A stretch of 44,813 nucleotides of DNA, taken from Komagataeibacter nataicola (lineage in GTDB: Bacteria; Pseudomonadota; Alphaproteobacteria; Acetobacterales; Acetobacteraceae). Where the stretch lies: the NCBI RefSeq assembly GCF_003207795.1, contig NZ_NIRT01000024.1, forward strand, positions 1 through 44,813. The letters run 5' to 3'. A program made the position numbers and the translations under genes. This document shows, piece after piece, positions 25,276-34,499 of the stretch. Under the pieces are notes generated by a model that was not told the origin of the DNA, did no database searches, and saw only the letters and a list, made by a program, of their open reading frames with translations. The number at the start of each line of letters is the position of its first letter. Within the stretch, counting starts at the first letter, position 1.

Positions 25276-25938
25276 TCATTCCCGCCGCAGCACCTGGTCG
25301 GTCATGAAGGATGCGATCTTGCCTGCGCGGAAGTCTTGGCGCAGGCGGTCTTCATCATATTCCGTGCGCACCCAGTCCATGAAGGGGATGCGCCCTTCGG
25401 CTTCCGCCTGATAACGCAGGAAGAAGGCATCAAGCACGCCGGTGCGTGATGAATTGAAATGCCCATTCTTCCATGAAAGCTGGCGCAGCGCCTGTTGCGC
25501 CGTGCCGCCCTCGAACAGGATGACCAGCCCTGCGGCAAGCCCGGTGCGGTCAGCGCCCGACTTGCAGTGCATGAGCATGGGAAAGCGGATATCGCGGTAA
25601 ATCCGCTCGAAACGTTCGATACGGTCGCGGTGGGGGGCATTGCGGCTCTCGAACGCCATGTCGATATGCCGCAGGCCAAGGGCATGCGCCGCCTCGCGTG
25701 AGAGGGCATCGGAGCCGCATTTGCGGTGCCCGCGCAGGTTGACCAGCGTTTTCAGGCCCAGTCGGCGCGTGGCCAGCCGCAGCCGCCACGGCGTGGGGTG
25801 GTTGCAGCGATAGACCCGGCCAGGAATGACCGTGCGGAAGTTGGTCCAGGTCTGGCGCAAAATGGCGTGGTCAACAAACAGGCTGTCGATCCAGGCGCGG
25901 CTTCGGCCAGCGGGGGTGGACAGGTTTCCCTCAAACAC
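25276..25938 (-). CDS. Cysteine-based protein tyrosine phosphatase
   Basis: A 220-residue phosphatase of the dual-specificity/tyrosine phosphatase type. The signature loop HCKSGADRTG holds the nucleophile C125 and R131, with the fold's VYRCNHPTPWRL and LKTLVNLRGHR blocks upstream. A likely general-acid aspartate cannot be fixed by eye. No signal peptide is seen, so it is probably cytoplasmic. It follows sdhB on the same strand but a strong terminator separates them, so it is likely transcribed on its own. The substrate, which could be a protein, sugar or inositol phosphate, is unknown. Confidence 0.87.
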   Translation of the reverse strand: MFEGNLSTPAGRSRAWIDSLFVDHAILRQTWTNFRTVIPGRVYRCNHPTPWRLRLATRRLGLKTLVNLRGHRKCGSDALSREAAHALGLRHIDMAFESRNAPHRDRIERFERIYRDIRFPMLMHCKSGADRTGLAAGLVILFEGGTAQQALRQLSWKNGHFNSSRTGVLDAFFLRYQAEAEGRIPFMDWVRTEYDEDRLRQDFRAGKIASFMTDQVLRRE

Positions 25939-25968
25939 CGGCCTTGTCCTTTCAAACGGGTGGAGACG

Positions 25969-26002
25969 AAAAAAGCGCTGGATTTTTCACATCCAGCGCT
26001 TT
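25969..26002 (-). terminator. Intrinsic terminator of the sdh operon
   Basis: Read on the minus strand, AAAGCGCTGGA pairs with TCCAGCGCTTT (25992-26002 and 25972-25982) and the stem runs into six T (25969-25974). It lies 31 bases after the sdhB stop. Confidence 0.92.
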
Positions 26003-26033
26003 CCGCGTCAATCAGGAATGAAGGAAGAAGTCC

Positions 26034-26816
26034 TTACGCCTTGCGTTCAAGCTGCAGTTCCTTGATCCGGCCAATCGCCTTGGCGGGGTTCAGGCCCTTG
26101 GGGCAGGTCTGGGTGCAGTTCATGATCGTGCGGCAGGCATAGAGCTTGAGCGGATCTTCCAGCGCATCAAGCCGGTCGCCCGCATGCTCGTCGCGGCTGT
26201 CGGCAATCCAGCGATAGGCCGCCAGCAGCGTTGCCGGGCCGAGGTAGCGATCACCATTCCACCAGTAGGACGGGCACGAGGTGGAGCAGCAGAAGCACAG
26301 GATGCACTCCCACATGCCATCAAGCTCGGCACGTTCCTCAATGCTCTGGCGGCGCTCGGAATCGGGCGGCGGCGCCGTGTCGGATTTCAGCCACGGATCA
26401 ATCGAGCGCAGCTGGGCATACGCGCCATCAAGGTCGGGCACCAGATCCTTGATGACCGGCATGTGCGGCAGCGGGTAGATCGCGATATCACCCTCGATGT
26501 CGCGGATCGGCTTGAGGCAGGCCAGCGTGTTCTCGCCTGCGATGTTCATCGCACACGACCCGCAGATGCCCTCGCGGCACGATCGGCGGAAGGTGAGCGT
26601 CGAGTCCACATCGTTCTTGATATGAATCAGCGCATCGAGCACCATCGGGCCGATCTTGTCGAGGTCGATCTCGTAGGTATCGACCACGGGGTTGCTGTCA
26701 TCATCCGGGCTCCAGCGATAGATCCGGAAGTTCTTGACATTGGAGGCGCCGGGAGCAGCCGTGAAAATGCGGCCTTTGCCCACCGTGCTGTTCTTTGGCA
26801 GTCTGAATTCGACCAT
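26034..26816 (-). CDS. sdhB: Succinate dehydrogenase iron-sulfur subunit
   Basis: Passes electrons from SdhA to ubiquinone through three iron-sulfur clusters on the cytoplasmic face of the membrane. The 260-residue product contains the [2Fe-2S] cysteines in [10 protein letters not shown] and later C in TLACLKPI. The CxxCxxxC sets for the [4Fe-4S] and [3Fe-4S] clusters lie in [16 protein letters not shown] and [17 protein letters not shown]. It follows sdhA by 26 bases as the last gene of sdhCDAB. NfuA, also in the window, could supply clusters. Confidence 0.98.
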   Translation of the reverse strand: MVEFRLPKNSTVGKGRIFTAAPGASNVKNFRIYRWSPDDDSNPVVDTYEIDLDKIGPMVLDALIHIKNDVDSTLTFRRSCREGICGSCAMNIAGENTLACLKPIRDIEGDIAIYPLPHMPVIKDLVPDLDGAYAQLRSIDPWLKSDTAPPPDSERRQSIEERAELDGMWECILCFCCSTSCPSYWWNGDRYLGPATLLAAYRWIADSRDEHAGDRLDALEDPLKLYACRTIMNCTQTCPKGLNPAKAIGRIKELQLERKA

Positions 26817-26842
26817 CGTCTCGTTCCTTTTCCGCCGTTACG

Positions 26843-28654
26843 TCAGTAGACGCGCTTCTTGGGGGGGAAGACCTGCACATCGTCGGTCAGCGTTTTCATG
26901 TGCACGGGGCGGTAGCTCAGCGTGACATCGCCCGCGTCGGTCATGTGGGCGACGGTATGCTTCATCCAGTTCTTGTCATCACGATCGGGGTAATCGTCAT
27001 GCGCCTGCGCGCCGCGGCTTTCGTGGCGGGCATCGGCGCCTGCCATGGTCACGGTGGCATTGGCCAGCAGGTTCTCGAACTCGAGCGCTTCCATCAGGTC
27101 ACTGTTCCAGATCAGCGAGCGGTCGTTGATCGAGATGTCGGGCAGTTCCGACCAGATTTCCTTTATCTTCTCCACACCTTGCGCCAGGCTTTCGGTGTTG
27201 CGGAACACGGCGGCGTGCTTTTGCATGGTGCGCTGCAGCTTGGAGCGCATATCGGCCACATGGGTCTTGCCCTTGGCGTAGCGCAGCCTGTCAAAGCGCG
27301 CGATCGCAGCGTCACCCGCACCCTCGGGCAGCGGGCGGATCACTTCCTCGCTCTTGATGGTGGCGGCGGCGCGCTGGGCGGCGGCGCGGCCAAACACCAC
27401 AAGGTCGAGCAGCGAGTTGGTGCCAAGGCGGTTGGCGCCATGCACGGACACGCAGGCGGCCTCGCCCACGGCCATCAGGCCGGGCACCACCGCATCAACA
27501 TCATCGGCCGTGGGGCGGATGACCTCGCCATGGTAGTTGGTGGGGATGCCACCCATGTTGTAGTGCACCGTGGGCAGGACCGGCACCGGCTCCTTGGTCA
27601 CGTCGATGCCTGCGAAGATGCGCGCGGTCTCGGAAATGCCGGGCAGACGCTCATGCAGGATCTCGGGGCCAAGATGCTCGAGGTGGAGCATGATGTAGTT
27701 CTTCTCTGGCCCGCAGCCGCGCCCCTCGTTGATCTCGATGGTCATGGCGCGCGAGACGACATCGCGCGAGGCGAGATCCTTGGCGGTGGGCGCATAACGC
27801 TCCATGAAGCGCTCGCCCTTGGAGTTGGTGAGGTAGCCACCCTCGCCACGGCAGCCTTCCGTCAGCAGGCAGCCTGCGGGGAAGATGCCGGTGGGGTGGA
27901 ACTGCACGAACTCCATGTCCTGCATGGGAATGCCCGCGCGGATGGCCATGCCGCCGCCATCACCGGTGCAGGTGTGGGCGGATGTGCAGGAATGATAGGC
28001 GCGGCCATAGCCGCCGGTGGCCAGCACCACCTTCTGCGCGCGGAAGCGGTGCAGCGTGCCATCTTCCAGGCACCAGGCCATGACGCCACGGCAGGCGCCT
28101 TCTTCATCCATGATCAGGTCGATGGCGAAGTATTCGACAAAGAATTCAACGTTATGCTTCAGGCACTGCTGGTACAGCGTGTGCAGGATGGCATGGCCCG
28201 TGCGGTCGGCTGCGGCGCAGGCGCGGGGCACAGGGGCCTCGCCATAGTTGCGCATGTGGCCACCAAAGGGGCGCTGGTAGATCTTGCCATCTTCCGTGCG
28301 TGAAAACGGCACGCCCATGTGCTCGAGTTCCTGCACGGCGGGCACCGCTTCGCGGCACATGTATTCGATGGCGTCCTGATCGCCCAGCCAGTCCGACCCC
28401 TTTACGGTGTCGTACATGTGCCAGCGCCAGTTATCCTCGGCCATGTTGCCAAGCGATGCACCAATGCCGCCCTGGGCTGCAACGGTGTGGCTGCGTGTGG
28501 GGAAAACCTTGGTCACGCAGGCGGTCTTGAGGCCAGCGGCCCCCATGCCCAGCGTGGCCCTCAGGCCGGAGCCACCAGCACCTACGACAACCACGTCATA
28601 TGCGTGGTCAACGATCCTGTAGGAGCCGGTGAGTGGTGAAGTGGTCGCGTTCAT
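26843..28654 (-). CDS. sdhA: Succinate dehydrogenase flavoprotein subunit
   Basis: Oxidises succinate to fumarate using covalently bound FAD. The 603-residue product begins with the FAD-binding [16 protein letters not shown]. The covalent histidine lies in [17 protein letters not shown]. The substrate-site region [21 protein letters not shown] and the C-terminal capping residues are also recognisable. Length and domain order are normal. It lies 97 bases downstream of sdhD, the largest gap of the operon, which contains a strong hairpin, and 26 bases upstream of sdhB. Confidence 0.98.
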   Translation of the reverse strand: MNATTSPLTGSYRIVDHAYDVVVVGAGGSGLRATLGMGAAGLKTACVTKVFPTRSHTVAAQGGIGASLGNMAEDNWRWHMYDTVKGSDWLGDQDAIEYMCREAVPAVQELEHMGVPFSRTEDGKIYQRPFGGHMRNYGEAPVPRACAAADRTGHAILHTLYQQCLKHNVEFFVEYFAIDLIMDEEGACRGVMAWCLEDGTLHRFRAQKVVLATGGYGRAYHSCTSAHTCTGDGGGMAIRAGIPMQDMEFVQFHPTGIFPAGCLLTEGCRGEGGYLTNSKGERFMERYAPTAKDLASRDVVSRAMTIEINEGRGCGPEKNYIMLHLEHLGPEILHERLPGISETARIFAGIDVTKEPVPVLPTVHYNMGGIPTNYHGEVIRPTADDVDAVVPGLMAVGEAACVSVHGANRLGTNSLLDLVVFGRAAAQRAAATIKSEEVIRPLPEGAGDAAIARFDRLRYAKGKTHVADMRSKLQRTMQKHAAVFRNTESLAQGVEKIKEIWSELPDISINDRSLIWNSDLMEALEFENLLANATVTMAGADARHESRGAQAHDDYPDRDDKNWMKHTVAHMTDAGDVTLSYRPVHMKTLTDDVQVFPPKKRVY

Positions 28655-28680
28655 TTCTTGGACGTGTCCCGATGCTCGTT

Positions 28681-28715
28681 CGGACGGCCGGCCGCAGGTG
28701 CGGCCCGCCGGTCCG
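28681..28715 (-). promoter_or_regulatory. GC hairpin between sdhD and sdhA
   Basis: The segment 28681-28695 pairs with 28700-28715 with one bulge, giving a stem of about 15 bp around a 4-base loop. It may separate the membrane-anchor and catalytic parts of the sdhCDAB mRNA by processing or stability. That role is inferred. Confidence 0.55.
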
Positions 28716-28751
28716 CGAATGTCATGTTCTGCTCAGGCGATTGCGCGGGCT

Positions 28752-29183
28752 TCAGCCCGCGGCGATCGTGCTCCGGCTGCTGCCGGCCAGCGCCAGCTTC
28801 AGTACGGAAACCGCGCCGAACAGACCCAGAAGGAAGACGATCCCCTTCATCAGCAGGCCGGCAGGCAGGTGCGCCTTGCCGTGCACGTAGTCATCAATGA
28901 TGACCTGCAGCCCAAGCTGGGTGTGGTAGAAGGTCAGGATCACCAGCGACAGCATCATGGTGGTGTTGAAGGGGCGTGCGCCCCACTTCGCCACTTCCGG
29001 CTGTGATGCGCCCGCAAGGCGGAACACCTGGATCACGAACCAGCCCGACAGCGGCACGAGGGCCACCGCCGATGCGCGCTCGGCCCACCAGTGGCCGACG
29101 CCGGCCTGTCCCGAACCCAGGCCCCGCGCGCGTGAAAGCTGCGAGCGCATGACCGTGACATGTGGCTTCTTTGGATTGCTCAT
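28752..29183 (-). CDS. sdhD: Succinate dehydrogenase membrane anchor SdhD
   Basis: A 143-residue cytochrome b subunit that helps anchor the enzyme and bind ubiquinone and heme. It shows three hydrophobic helices: around WWAERASAVALVPLSGWFVI, TMMLSLVILTFYHTQLGLQV and LLMKGIVFLLGLFGAVSVL. The HWWAERASA and FYHTQLGLQVIIDDYVH motifs are typical, the latter with the likely heme histidine. It starts 2 bases after the end of sdhC, so the anchors are translated together. Confidence 0.95.
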   Translation of the reverse strand: MSNPKKPHVTVMRSQLSRARGLGSGQAGVGHWWAERASAVALVPLSGWFVIQVFRLAGASQPEVAKWGARPFNTTMMLSLVILTFYHTQLGLQVIIDDYVHGKAHLPAGLLMKGIVFLLGLFGAVSVLKLALAGSSRSTIAAG

Positions 29184-29185
29184 GG

Positions 29186-29644
29186 TCAGGATGCCTTCTT
29201 GCGGGAGCGACAGATCGCAACGCCAACGATACCGGCGACGAGTGCCAGCGTGGTGCCGACCGTGACACCCACGGCGACCGGCCCATCCTCGTTGATTTCC
29301 TTTTTGGAGAAGCGATAGCCGCTATCCCACGCCAGATGGCGCAGCCCCGCCACGAAGTGGTAGACCAGAGCCAGCGCCCAGCCTGCCATCAGCATCTGGC
29401 CAAGCGGGTTGCCGGTCACTTTCTGGACCTTGCTGAAAGATTTGGGTCCCTTTGCCGCCGCGCTGATCCAGCACAGGCCAAGTGCCGAACCGCCTGCGGC
29501 GGCGACACCGGCAGCGCGGTTCGCGATTGAAAGGAACATGGAAAGACGGAAGCGGTAGACCTGGAGGTGTGGGGACATAGGCCGCCTGGTCAGAGTTCCG
29601 TCGCTTCGCTGCCCTACATAGAGCGCATCACGGACATCCTGCAT
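29186..29644 (-). CDS. sdhC: Succinate dehydrogenase cytochrome b556 subunit
   Basis: The first gene of sdhCDAB; 152 residues from the ATG at 29644. The frame reads about 30 codons further upstream without similarity, so the downstream start is preferred. The RPMSPHLQVYRFRLSMFLSI sequence, the NRAAGV element and the HFVAGLRHLAWD heme-ligand region are characteristic. Three membrane helices are expected. A candidate promoter lies about 60-90 bases upstream on the minus strand. Confidence 0.94.
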   Translation of the reverse strand: MQDVRDALYVGQRSDGTLTRRPMSPHLQVYRFRLSMFLSIANRAAGVAAAGGSALGLCWISAAAKGPKSFSKVQKVTGNPLGQMLMAGWALALVYHFVAGLRHLAWDSGYRFSKKEINEDGPVAVGVTVGTTLALVAGIVGVAICRSRKKAS

Positions 29645-29705
29645 GGTCGTCTCGTCAATTTCCCTGTTATGGCTTCGGTTTGTTCCGTCGCCTTGTCTGA
29701 ATTCG

Positions 29706-29734
29706 GTCCTACGCCGCGCGGCGGGCGGGGTCAA
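29706..29734 (-). promoter_or_regulatory. Candidate sdhC promoter
   Basis: On the minus strand, TTGACC (29729-29734) and TAGGAC (29706-29711) are separated by 17 bases. The -35 box is good and the -10 weak. Position fits transcription of sdhCDAB. Confidence 0.4.
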
Positions 29735-29778
29735 CGCAGGCGGGGAACACGAGGTTGAGAGACCCTGCCCCCGCCACG

Positions 29779-29808
29779 GTGGCGGTACAGCCGCGTTGCG
29801 CCGCCACC
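29779..29808 (-). terminator. Hairpin after asd
   Basis: GGTGGCGG at 29779-29786 pairs with CCGCCACC at 29801-29808, 13 bases past the asd stop when read on the minus strand. No T-tract follows, so termination strength is uncertain. Confidence 0.4.
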
Positions 29809-29821
29809 GCAGGCCTGTTCT

Positions 29822-30841
29822 TCAGTGCCCGAGCAGGTCGAGGGCGACCATGGTTTCGGCAATCTGCACGGCGTTCAGGGCAGCGCCCTTGCGCAGGTTG
29901 TCAGCCACGCACCAGAAGCCGAGTCCGTTAGGCACGGTGGGGTCGATGCGCAGGCGCGAGACATAGGTCGCATCCTCGCCCACGATCTCGAGCGGGGTGG
30001 CGTAGCCGCCATCCTCGCGCTTGTCGTGCAGCACCACGCCCGGTGCCTCGCGCAGGGCCTCGCGGGCGCGTGCAAGATCAACGGGTTCCTCGAATTCCAC
30101 GGTAATGGCCTCGGCATGGCCAATGAACACCGGCACCCGCACGCAGGTGGCGAAAACCGCGATGTCGGGATCGAGGATCTTGCGGGTCTCGACCGTCATC
30201 TTCCACTCTTCCTTCGTGGCGCCATCATCCATGAAGCGGTCGATGTGGGGGATGCAGTTGAACGCGATCTGCTTGGTGAACTGCTCGGCCTTGAGCGGGT
30301 CGCCCACAAGGCTGCCGCGCGCCTGGTTGAACAGCTCGTCCATGCCGCTCTTGCCAGCGCCCGCAACCGCCTGGTAGGTGGCCACCACCACGCGCCTGAT
30401 TGTGAACAGGTCGTGCAGCGGCTTGAGGGCCACCACCATCTGGATGGTCGAGCAGTTCGGGTTGGCAATGATGCCGCGCTTCGCCTTCTTCACATCGTTG
30501 GGATTGACCTCGGGCACCACGAGCGGCACATCCGGTTCCATGCGGAAGTGGGATGTGTTGTCGATCACGATGCAGCCCGCCTTGGCCGCGCGCGGCGCAT
30601 GCACGGCCGAGACCGCGCCGCCGGGGGAGAAGAGGGCGACATCCCAGCCGGTGAAGTCGAAGGTCTCGAGGTTCTGGACCTTGAGCACTTTTTTGTCGCC
30701 AAACGAGACTTCCTTGCCCGCCGAGCGGGCGGAGGCAAGGGCCACGATCTCATCCACAGGGAACTGGCGCTCGGCCAGAGTCTTGAGGATTTCGCGCCCC
30801 ACAGCACCGGTGGCGCCCACCACCGCAACGCGGTAACCCAT
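29822..30841 (-). CDS. asd: Aspartate-semialdehyde dehydrogenase
   Basis: Reduces aspartyl phosphate to aspartate semialdehyde with NADPH, a shared step for lysine, diaminopimelate, threonine, methionine and isoleucine. The 339-residue product has the NADP motif VAVVGATGAVGRE at the start, the catalytic C130 in ANPNCSTIQ and the GKSGMDE and PHID regions. I chose the ATG at 30841 (MGYRVAVVG), with AGGAAAG upstream; the frame extends a further 11 codons. It is divergent from zwf, leaving a 282-base gap that holds the leader of each. Confidence 0.97.
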   Translation of the reverse strand: MGYRVAVVGATGAVGREILKTLAERQFPVDEIVALASARSAGKEVSFGDKKVLKVQNLETFDFTGWDVALFSPGGAVSAVHAPRAAKAGCIVIDNTSHFRMEPDVPLVVPEVNPNDVKKAKRGIIANPNCSTIQMVVALKPLHDLFTIRRVVVATYQAVAGAGKSGMDELFNQARGSLVGDPLKAEQFTKQIAFNCIPHIDRFMDDGATKEEWKMTVETRKILDPDIAVFATCVRVPVFIGHAEAITVEFEEPVDLARAREALREAPGVVLHDKREDGGYATPLEIVGEDATYVSRLRIDPTVPNGLGFWCVADNLRKGAALNAVQIAETMVALDLLGH

Positions 30842-31123
30842 AATCGTCTTTCCTGTCCTGTCATGCCGGTCCATTCGCGCGGAACCGGCTGTTTTCCGTC
30901 ACTGTAGGCACACCTAGAGCCTGTGCCGCCAACGTGCAAGCAGCCTGTGCCGCCCCAAACGGGGGGAATCGAATCGGGGGCAGGTCAAGGTGGCGGCTTC
31001 CATGCGGTGATAGGCCTTGTGGCGTACCGCGTGCCCGAGGCACGCTTGACCCATCGCGCCCGTGCGCGGGAGGCCTCTGTGGCCTGCCCCACGGCCGCGC
31101 AGGCAAGGACGGTTAGAGAGATC

Positions 31124-32668
31124 ATGGCCTCACCAACTGATATTTCCGCAACGCCCGCAGCAGGGCGCCCGGTCACCCCCGCAGGCGCGCACCGCGCCCC
31201 ACCGTGCACGCTGGTCATATTCGGCGCACATGGCGACCTGACCAAGCGGCTGCTGGTGCCCGCGCTGTACAACCTGGTGGGCAGCGGCCTGCTGCACCCG
31301 GATTTCCGCGTGATCGGGGTGGACCGGGTGGACAGCACCACCGCTGCATGGCGCGACGGACTGAATGACATGATGCAGTCCTTTACCCATGACCCCAATG
31401 CCGAGTTCCACCCCGCCCACATCGATGCCGCGCAGTGGGACTGGCTGGCGCAGCGGCTGGAATACGTGAAGGCGGATTTCAGTGACGTGGCGGCCATCCG
31501 CGCGCTCGGTGAAAAACTGCCCGCCAACGCCATTTTCTACCTCGCCATTCCTTCGCGCTTTTTCGCCACCGTGGTGGAAACGCTGGGGGCTGCCGGAGTC
31601 GTGGCGCAGAAGGATGGTGCCTTCCGCCGGGTGGTGATTGAAAAGCCGTTTGGTTCCGACCTTGCCAGCGCGAAAGAACTTAATCGCCGCGTGCTCTCGG
31701 TGCTCGACGAGTCGCAGGTGTTCCGCATCGACCACTTCCTGGGCAAGGAGACGGTGCAGAACATTCTCGCCATGCGATTCGGCAATCTGATCTTCGAGCC
31801 GCTATGGCGCAATGAATATGTCGATCATATCGAGATCACCGCCGCCGAGACCATTGGCGTGGAGCAGCGCGGCGCGTTCTATGAACCCACCGGCGCGCTG
31901 CGCGACATGGTGCCCAATCACCTGTTCCAGCTTTTCGCCATGGTGGCGATGGAGCCGCCCAACACCTTTGATGCCGAGAGCGTGCGCAACGCCAAGGAGC
32001 AGCTGTTCGAGGCCGTAACCCCCATCGACCCCCGCGATGCCGTGCGCGGGCAGTACGCCGCAGGCACCGTGGAGGGCAAACCCATGGTGGGCTACCGCGA
32101 AAGCCCCGGCGTGGCCCCGCACAGCAATACCGAGACCTATGTGGCGCTCAAGCTGCATGTGGAGAACTGGCGCTGGGCGGGCGTGCCGTTCTACCTGCGC
32201 ACCGGCAAGGGGCTGGGGGGCCGCCGCACGGAGGTGGTGGTGCAGTTCCGCAAGCCGCCGATGCTGATGTTCCGCGATACCGAGACCGAAAACCTGCCGC
32301 CCAACCGCATCATTCTCAACATCCAGCCCGCGCAGGGGCTGACGGTGGAACTTGGTGCGAAAAAGCCGGGGCCGGAAATGGACCTGACCGACGTGCAGGC
32401 CCGTTTCCGCTACGAGGACGTGTTCACCAAATCACCCAATGTGGGTTACGAAACCCTGCTCTATGACTGCCTGATGGGTGATGAGACCCTGTTCCAGCGC
32501 GCCGACAATATCGAGGCGGCATGGAAGGCGGTTGATCCCGTATTGCAGGCCTGGGCGCAGGACAGCACTGGCCCCGAACTATATGAGGCAGGCGCCACCG
32601 GCCCGAGGAGCGCTGATGAACTGCTCGCGCGTGACGGGCGGACCTGGTACCCGCTGGATAAAGCCTGA
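31124..32668 (+). CDS. zwf: Glucose-6-phosphate 1-dehydrogenase
   Basis: Oxidises glucose 6-phosphate to 6-phosphogluconolactone, the entry to the oxidative pentose phosphate pathway, which is a main sugar route in acetic acid bacteria. The 514-residue product has the cofactor motif FGAHGDLTKRLL (variant of GASGDLAKRKL), EKPFG, and the catalytic histidine in RIDHFLGKETVQN. The ATG at 31124 follows AGAGAG at 31115-31120; the frame continues upstream without similarity. A Pro/Ala-rich stretch of about 28 residues precedes the conserved core. Repeat copy C begins 6 bases after the stop. Confidence 0.97.
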   Translation: MASPTDISATPAAGRPVTPAGAHRAPPCTLVIFGAHGDLTKRLLVPALYNLVGSGLLHPDFRVIGVDRVDSTTAAWRDGLNDMMQSFTHDPNAEFHPAHIDAAQWDWLAQRLEYVKADFSDVAAIRALGEKLPANAIFYLAIPSRFFATVVETLGAAGVVAQKDGAFRRVVIEKPFGSDLASAKELNRRVLSVLDESQVFRIDHFLGKETVQNILAMRFGNLIFEPLWRNEYVDHIEITAAETIGVEQRGAFYEPTGALRDMVPNHLFQLFAMVAMEPPNTFDAESVRNAKEQLFEAVTPIDPRDAVRGQYAAGTVEGKPMVGYRESPGVAPHSNTETYVALKLHVENWRWAGVPFYLRTGKGLGGRRTEVVVQFRKPPMLMFRDTETENLPPNRIILNIQPAQGLTVELGAKKPGPEMDLTDVQARFRYEDVFTKSPNVGYETLLYDCLMGDETLFQRADNIEAAWKAVDPVLQAWAQDSTGPELYEAGATGPRSADELLARDGRTWYPLDKA

Positions 32669-32674
32669 AGTCAT

Positions 32675-32755
32675 AAAAGTTTTCGGGTGCCGCCTTTTTT
32701 TAAAAAGGTGGCGTTCTTCTGAAGCTTTTGGAAAACAGCGTCACCAGAAACTTTT
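32675..32755 (-). repeat. Convergent-gap palindromic repeat, copy C
   Basis: An 81-base copy, minus orientation, and the clearest full-length example. The outer ends AAAAGTTTTCGGGTG (32675-32689) and CACCAGAAACTTTT (32742-32755) are complementary with few mismatches. Inside is a hairpin GCCGCC-T7-AAAAA-GGTGGC (32689-32711) and a second half TTCTGAAGCTTTTGGAAAACAG. It starts 6 bases after the zwf stop and ends 8 bases before a bidirectional terminator. Confidence 0.8.
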
Positions 32756-32763
32756 CACTGAAC

Positions 32764-32798
32764 AAAAAAAGCCCGCGCCATCACGGCGCGGGCTTTTT
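32764..32798. terminator. Bidirectional intrinsic terminator
   Basis: GCCCGCGCC at 32771-32779 pairs with GGCGCGGGC at 32785-32793, flanked by seven A on the left and five T on the right. It can serve zwf and the exported-protein gene on the other strand. Confidence 0.9.
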
Positions 32799-32818
32799 CA
32801 TGCCTGTGGGGCAGGAGG

Positions 32819-33361
32819 TTACTGCGCGGCGGGGGCGGCGGCTGTTGCTCCCTGCGCTGCGGCGGCACGCTCCTGCTGCTTCTCGGCATGCGCGCTGTCA
32901 CCCTGCACGAACAGGGTATCGGCATGCTTACGCTGCTTTTTGGAGAAGCTGTCATAAAGCGGTGCAAACGCGCTGTTGAGCGTCTGCATGTCATGCGCGC
33001 GCTCGGCCACGAGGTCGGCATAGGACTGCATGTTTTCCACCGCGTTCATCTTGGGCAGCTTCTCGCGGCGGGCCTCGATGGCGTCATGCAGGCGCTGGGC
33101 GTTGTCCATCATGTCCTGCGCGAACGGCGTCCAGAGCGCTTCCTGCTTTTTGGTAATGCCCAGCTCGTCATGCAGGGCCTTGATGTGGGCCTCGACCTCG
33201 TCGGGGGCAGGGTCATGCGGGGTGTGGGCGAGCGAGGCGGTGGAGTTGGGCGTGCCCTGCGCTGCGGGGGCCGTGGGGGCCGCAGGCTGCGGGTCGGCGG
33301 CCAGGGCCATGGCGGGCAGCATCAGGAGGGCGGCGGCGGGGAGGAACCGGCGGAACATCAT
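32819..33361 (-). CDS. Exported LTXXQ/Spy-CpxP-like protein
   Basis: A 180-residue protein with a clear signal peptide (MMFRRFLPAAALLMLPAMALA). The mature part is Ala/Pro-rich then helical, with an LGITKKQEALW motif that resembles the LTxxQ repeat of Spy/CpxP periplasmic proteins and is rich in charged residues (LHDAIEARREKLPK, LYDSFSKKQRKHADTLF). Such proteins act as periplasmic chaperones or stress sensors. A second exported protein gene, Gly/His/Pro-rich, lies directly upstream on the same strand 51 bases away. The exact function is not known. Confidence 0.75.
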   Translation of the reverse strand: MMFRRFLPAAALLMLPAMALAADPQPAAPTAPAAQGTPNSTASLAHTPHDPAPDEVEAHIKALHDELGITKKQEALWTPFAQDMMDNAQRLHDAIEARREKLPKMNAVENMQSYADLVAERAHDMQTLNSAFAPLYDSFSKKQRKHADTLFVQGDSAHAEKQQERAAAAQGATAAAPAAQ

Positions 33362-33412
33362 GTTGTGTATTTTCCTTCGCGGGAGAGATCGGGTGCGTGG
33401 GATGTCAGGCGG

Positions 33413-33766
33413 TCAGTAACCGCCGCCATACGGGTAGTAGGCCGGGGGTGGCGGCGGTGGCGGCGGTGCGGGGTAATAGGCGGGCGGCGGGGGCGCTGCG
33501 CCCCGTTCGGCCAGGGCGCTGCCCAGCATGGCGCCAACCGCAAGGCCCGCAATGCCGCTGCCTACGGCCAGCCCCGCGCCACCGCCACCACGGCGGTAGC
33601 CACCACCATGCCACCCGCCACGGGGCGGGCCGCCATGCCAGCCGGGGCCGGGACCGCGCGGGCCACCATGCCAGGGCTGTGCGTGGGCCGCAGGCACAGC
33701 GGTGGCCAGCAGCCCAAGGGCGAAGCTGGCTGACAGGAGGGAAGCAGTGAGTTTACGCAGCTTCAT
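33413..33766 (-). CDS. Exported Gly/His/Pro-rich protein with glycine zipper
   Basis: A 117-residue protein with a signal peptide (MKLRKLTASLLSASFALGLL, cleaved near AHA-QP). The mature part opens with Gly/His/Arg/Pro-rich sequence (HGGPRGPGPGWHGG), passes through a glycine-zipper-like hydrophobic segment (GLAVGSGIAGLAVGAMLGSA) and ends with a Pro/Tyr-rich tail. Glycine-zipper segments of this kind occur in small outer-membrane or periplasmic proteins. The histidines may bind metal, but that is inference. It lies between the 2OG-Fe(II) oxygenase and the Spy-like gene, all on the minus strand. Confidence 0.7.
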   Translation of the reverse strand: MKLRKLTASLLSASFALGLLATAVPAAHAQPWHGGPRGPGPGWHGGPPRGGWHGGGYRRGGGGAGLAVGSGIAGLAVGAMLGSALAERGAAPPPPAYYPAPPPPPPPPAYYPYGGGY

Positions 33767-33854
33767 GGGCTTTGAGTACCTCGGCGTGTCGTGAAGGCGA
33801 AGAACGCGGGCATGATAGGCGCCGCGCGTGGCGAAACAATGGCCCGGGCTGGGT

Positions 33855-34499
33855 TCAGGCCACCCAGGGCAGCCGCTTGGTCAGGGCGGATAACCGGTGA
33901 CGGCGCAGTTCGTTGCGCGCGCGGGTGTCATTGGTCATGTAATTGAGCTGGATGGTATGGCGCGGGCCGACATACTGCCGGTGCCCATGCCATGTGTCCG
34001 GCCCGTTGGGAAAGATGAGCAGCGTGCCGTTGACGGGCGGGATCTCGGCGGCGAAATCCTCAAGGTCATGCCCGTTGCGCAAGAGGCGCAGGCAGCCTTC
34101 ATGCCGGGCCCAGGCGGCCTCGTCGGCCGGGTTGAGGTACAGCAGCACGGTCACGCGCTTGCTGTCGGAATCGCGATGGATGCGCCCGTCCTTCGCCCGT
34201 GTGCGCCCGCGCAGGGTCAGCATGGTGGGGGCGGCATCAAGGTCGAGGTCGAATTTGGCGGCAATGAGCGCGCGCAGGCGCGGCCCCTCCAGCTCCGCCA
34301 CCAGCCCTGCCATGAGCGGCGAGAGGCTGAGCGCCGCAGGCGGGAACGATCCGCCCGAGCGGATGGCGGGCAGGCTCGTGGCCAGCGCGCGCAGGTCGGG
34401 GGGCGTGATGAAATGCGGCACCACCACATGGGCGAAGGGTGCGGTTGCGACCGGCGTCGCCTCAAGTGCTGCATAGTCGGGGGTGACGGGTTGGATCAT
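33855..34499 (-). CDS. 2OG-Fe(II) oxygenase-like protein
   Basis: A 214-residue protein with the double-stranded beta-helix iron site: H108-x-D110 in GRIHRDSDSK, a distal histidine at 171 in DTWHGHRQY, and a possible 2-oxoglutarate-binding arginine at 180 in GPRHTIQLNYM. Enzymes of this superfamily hydroxylate or demethylate proteins, nucleic acids or small molecules. The substrate here is not evident. It is a single gene separated from neighbours by 88 and 106 bases. Confidence 0.8.
   Translation of the reverse strand: MIQPVTPDYAALEATPVATAPFAHVVVPHFITPPDLRALATSLPAIRSGGSFPPAALSLSPLMAGLVAELEGPRLRALIAAKFDLDLDAAPTMLTLRGRTRAKDGRIHRDSDSKRVTVLLYLNPADEAAWARHEGCLRLLRNGHDLEDFAAEIPPVNGTLLIFPNGPDTWHGHRQYVGPRHTIQLNYMTNDTRARNELRRHRLSALTKRLPWVA

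Noticed and set aside
30918-30954. Direct repeat AGCCTGTGCCGCC in two copies 24 bases apart, in the asd-zwf gap
   Set aside because: Only two copies and no sign of promoter boxes around them; may be chance in GC-rich DNA.
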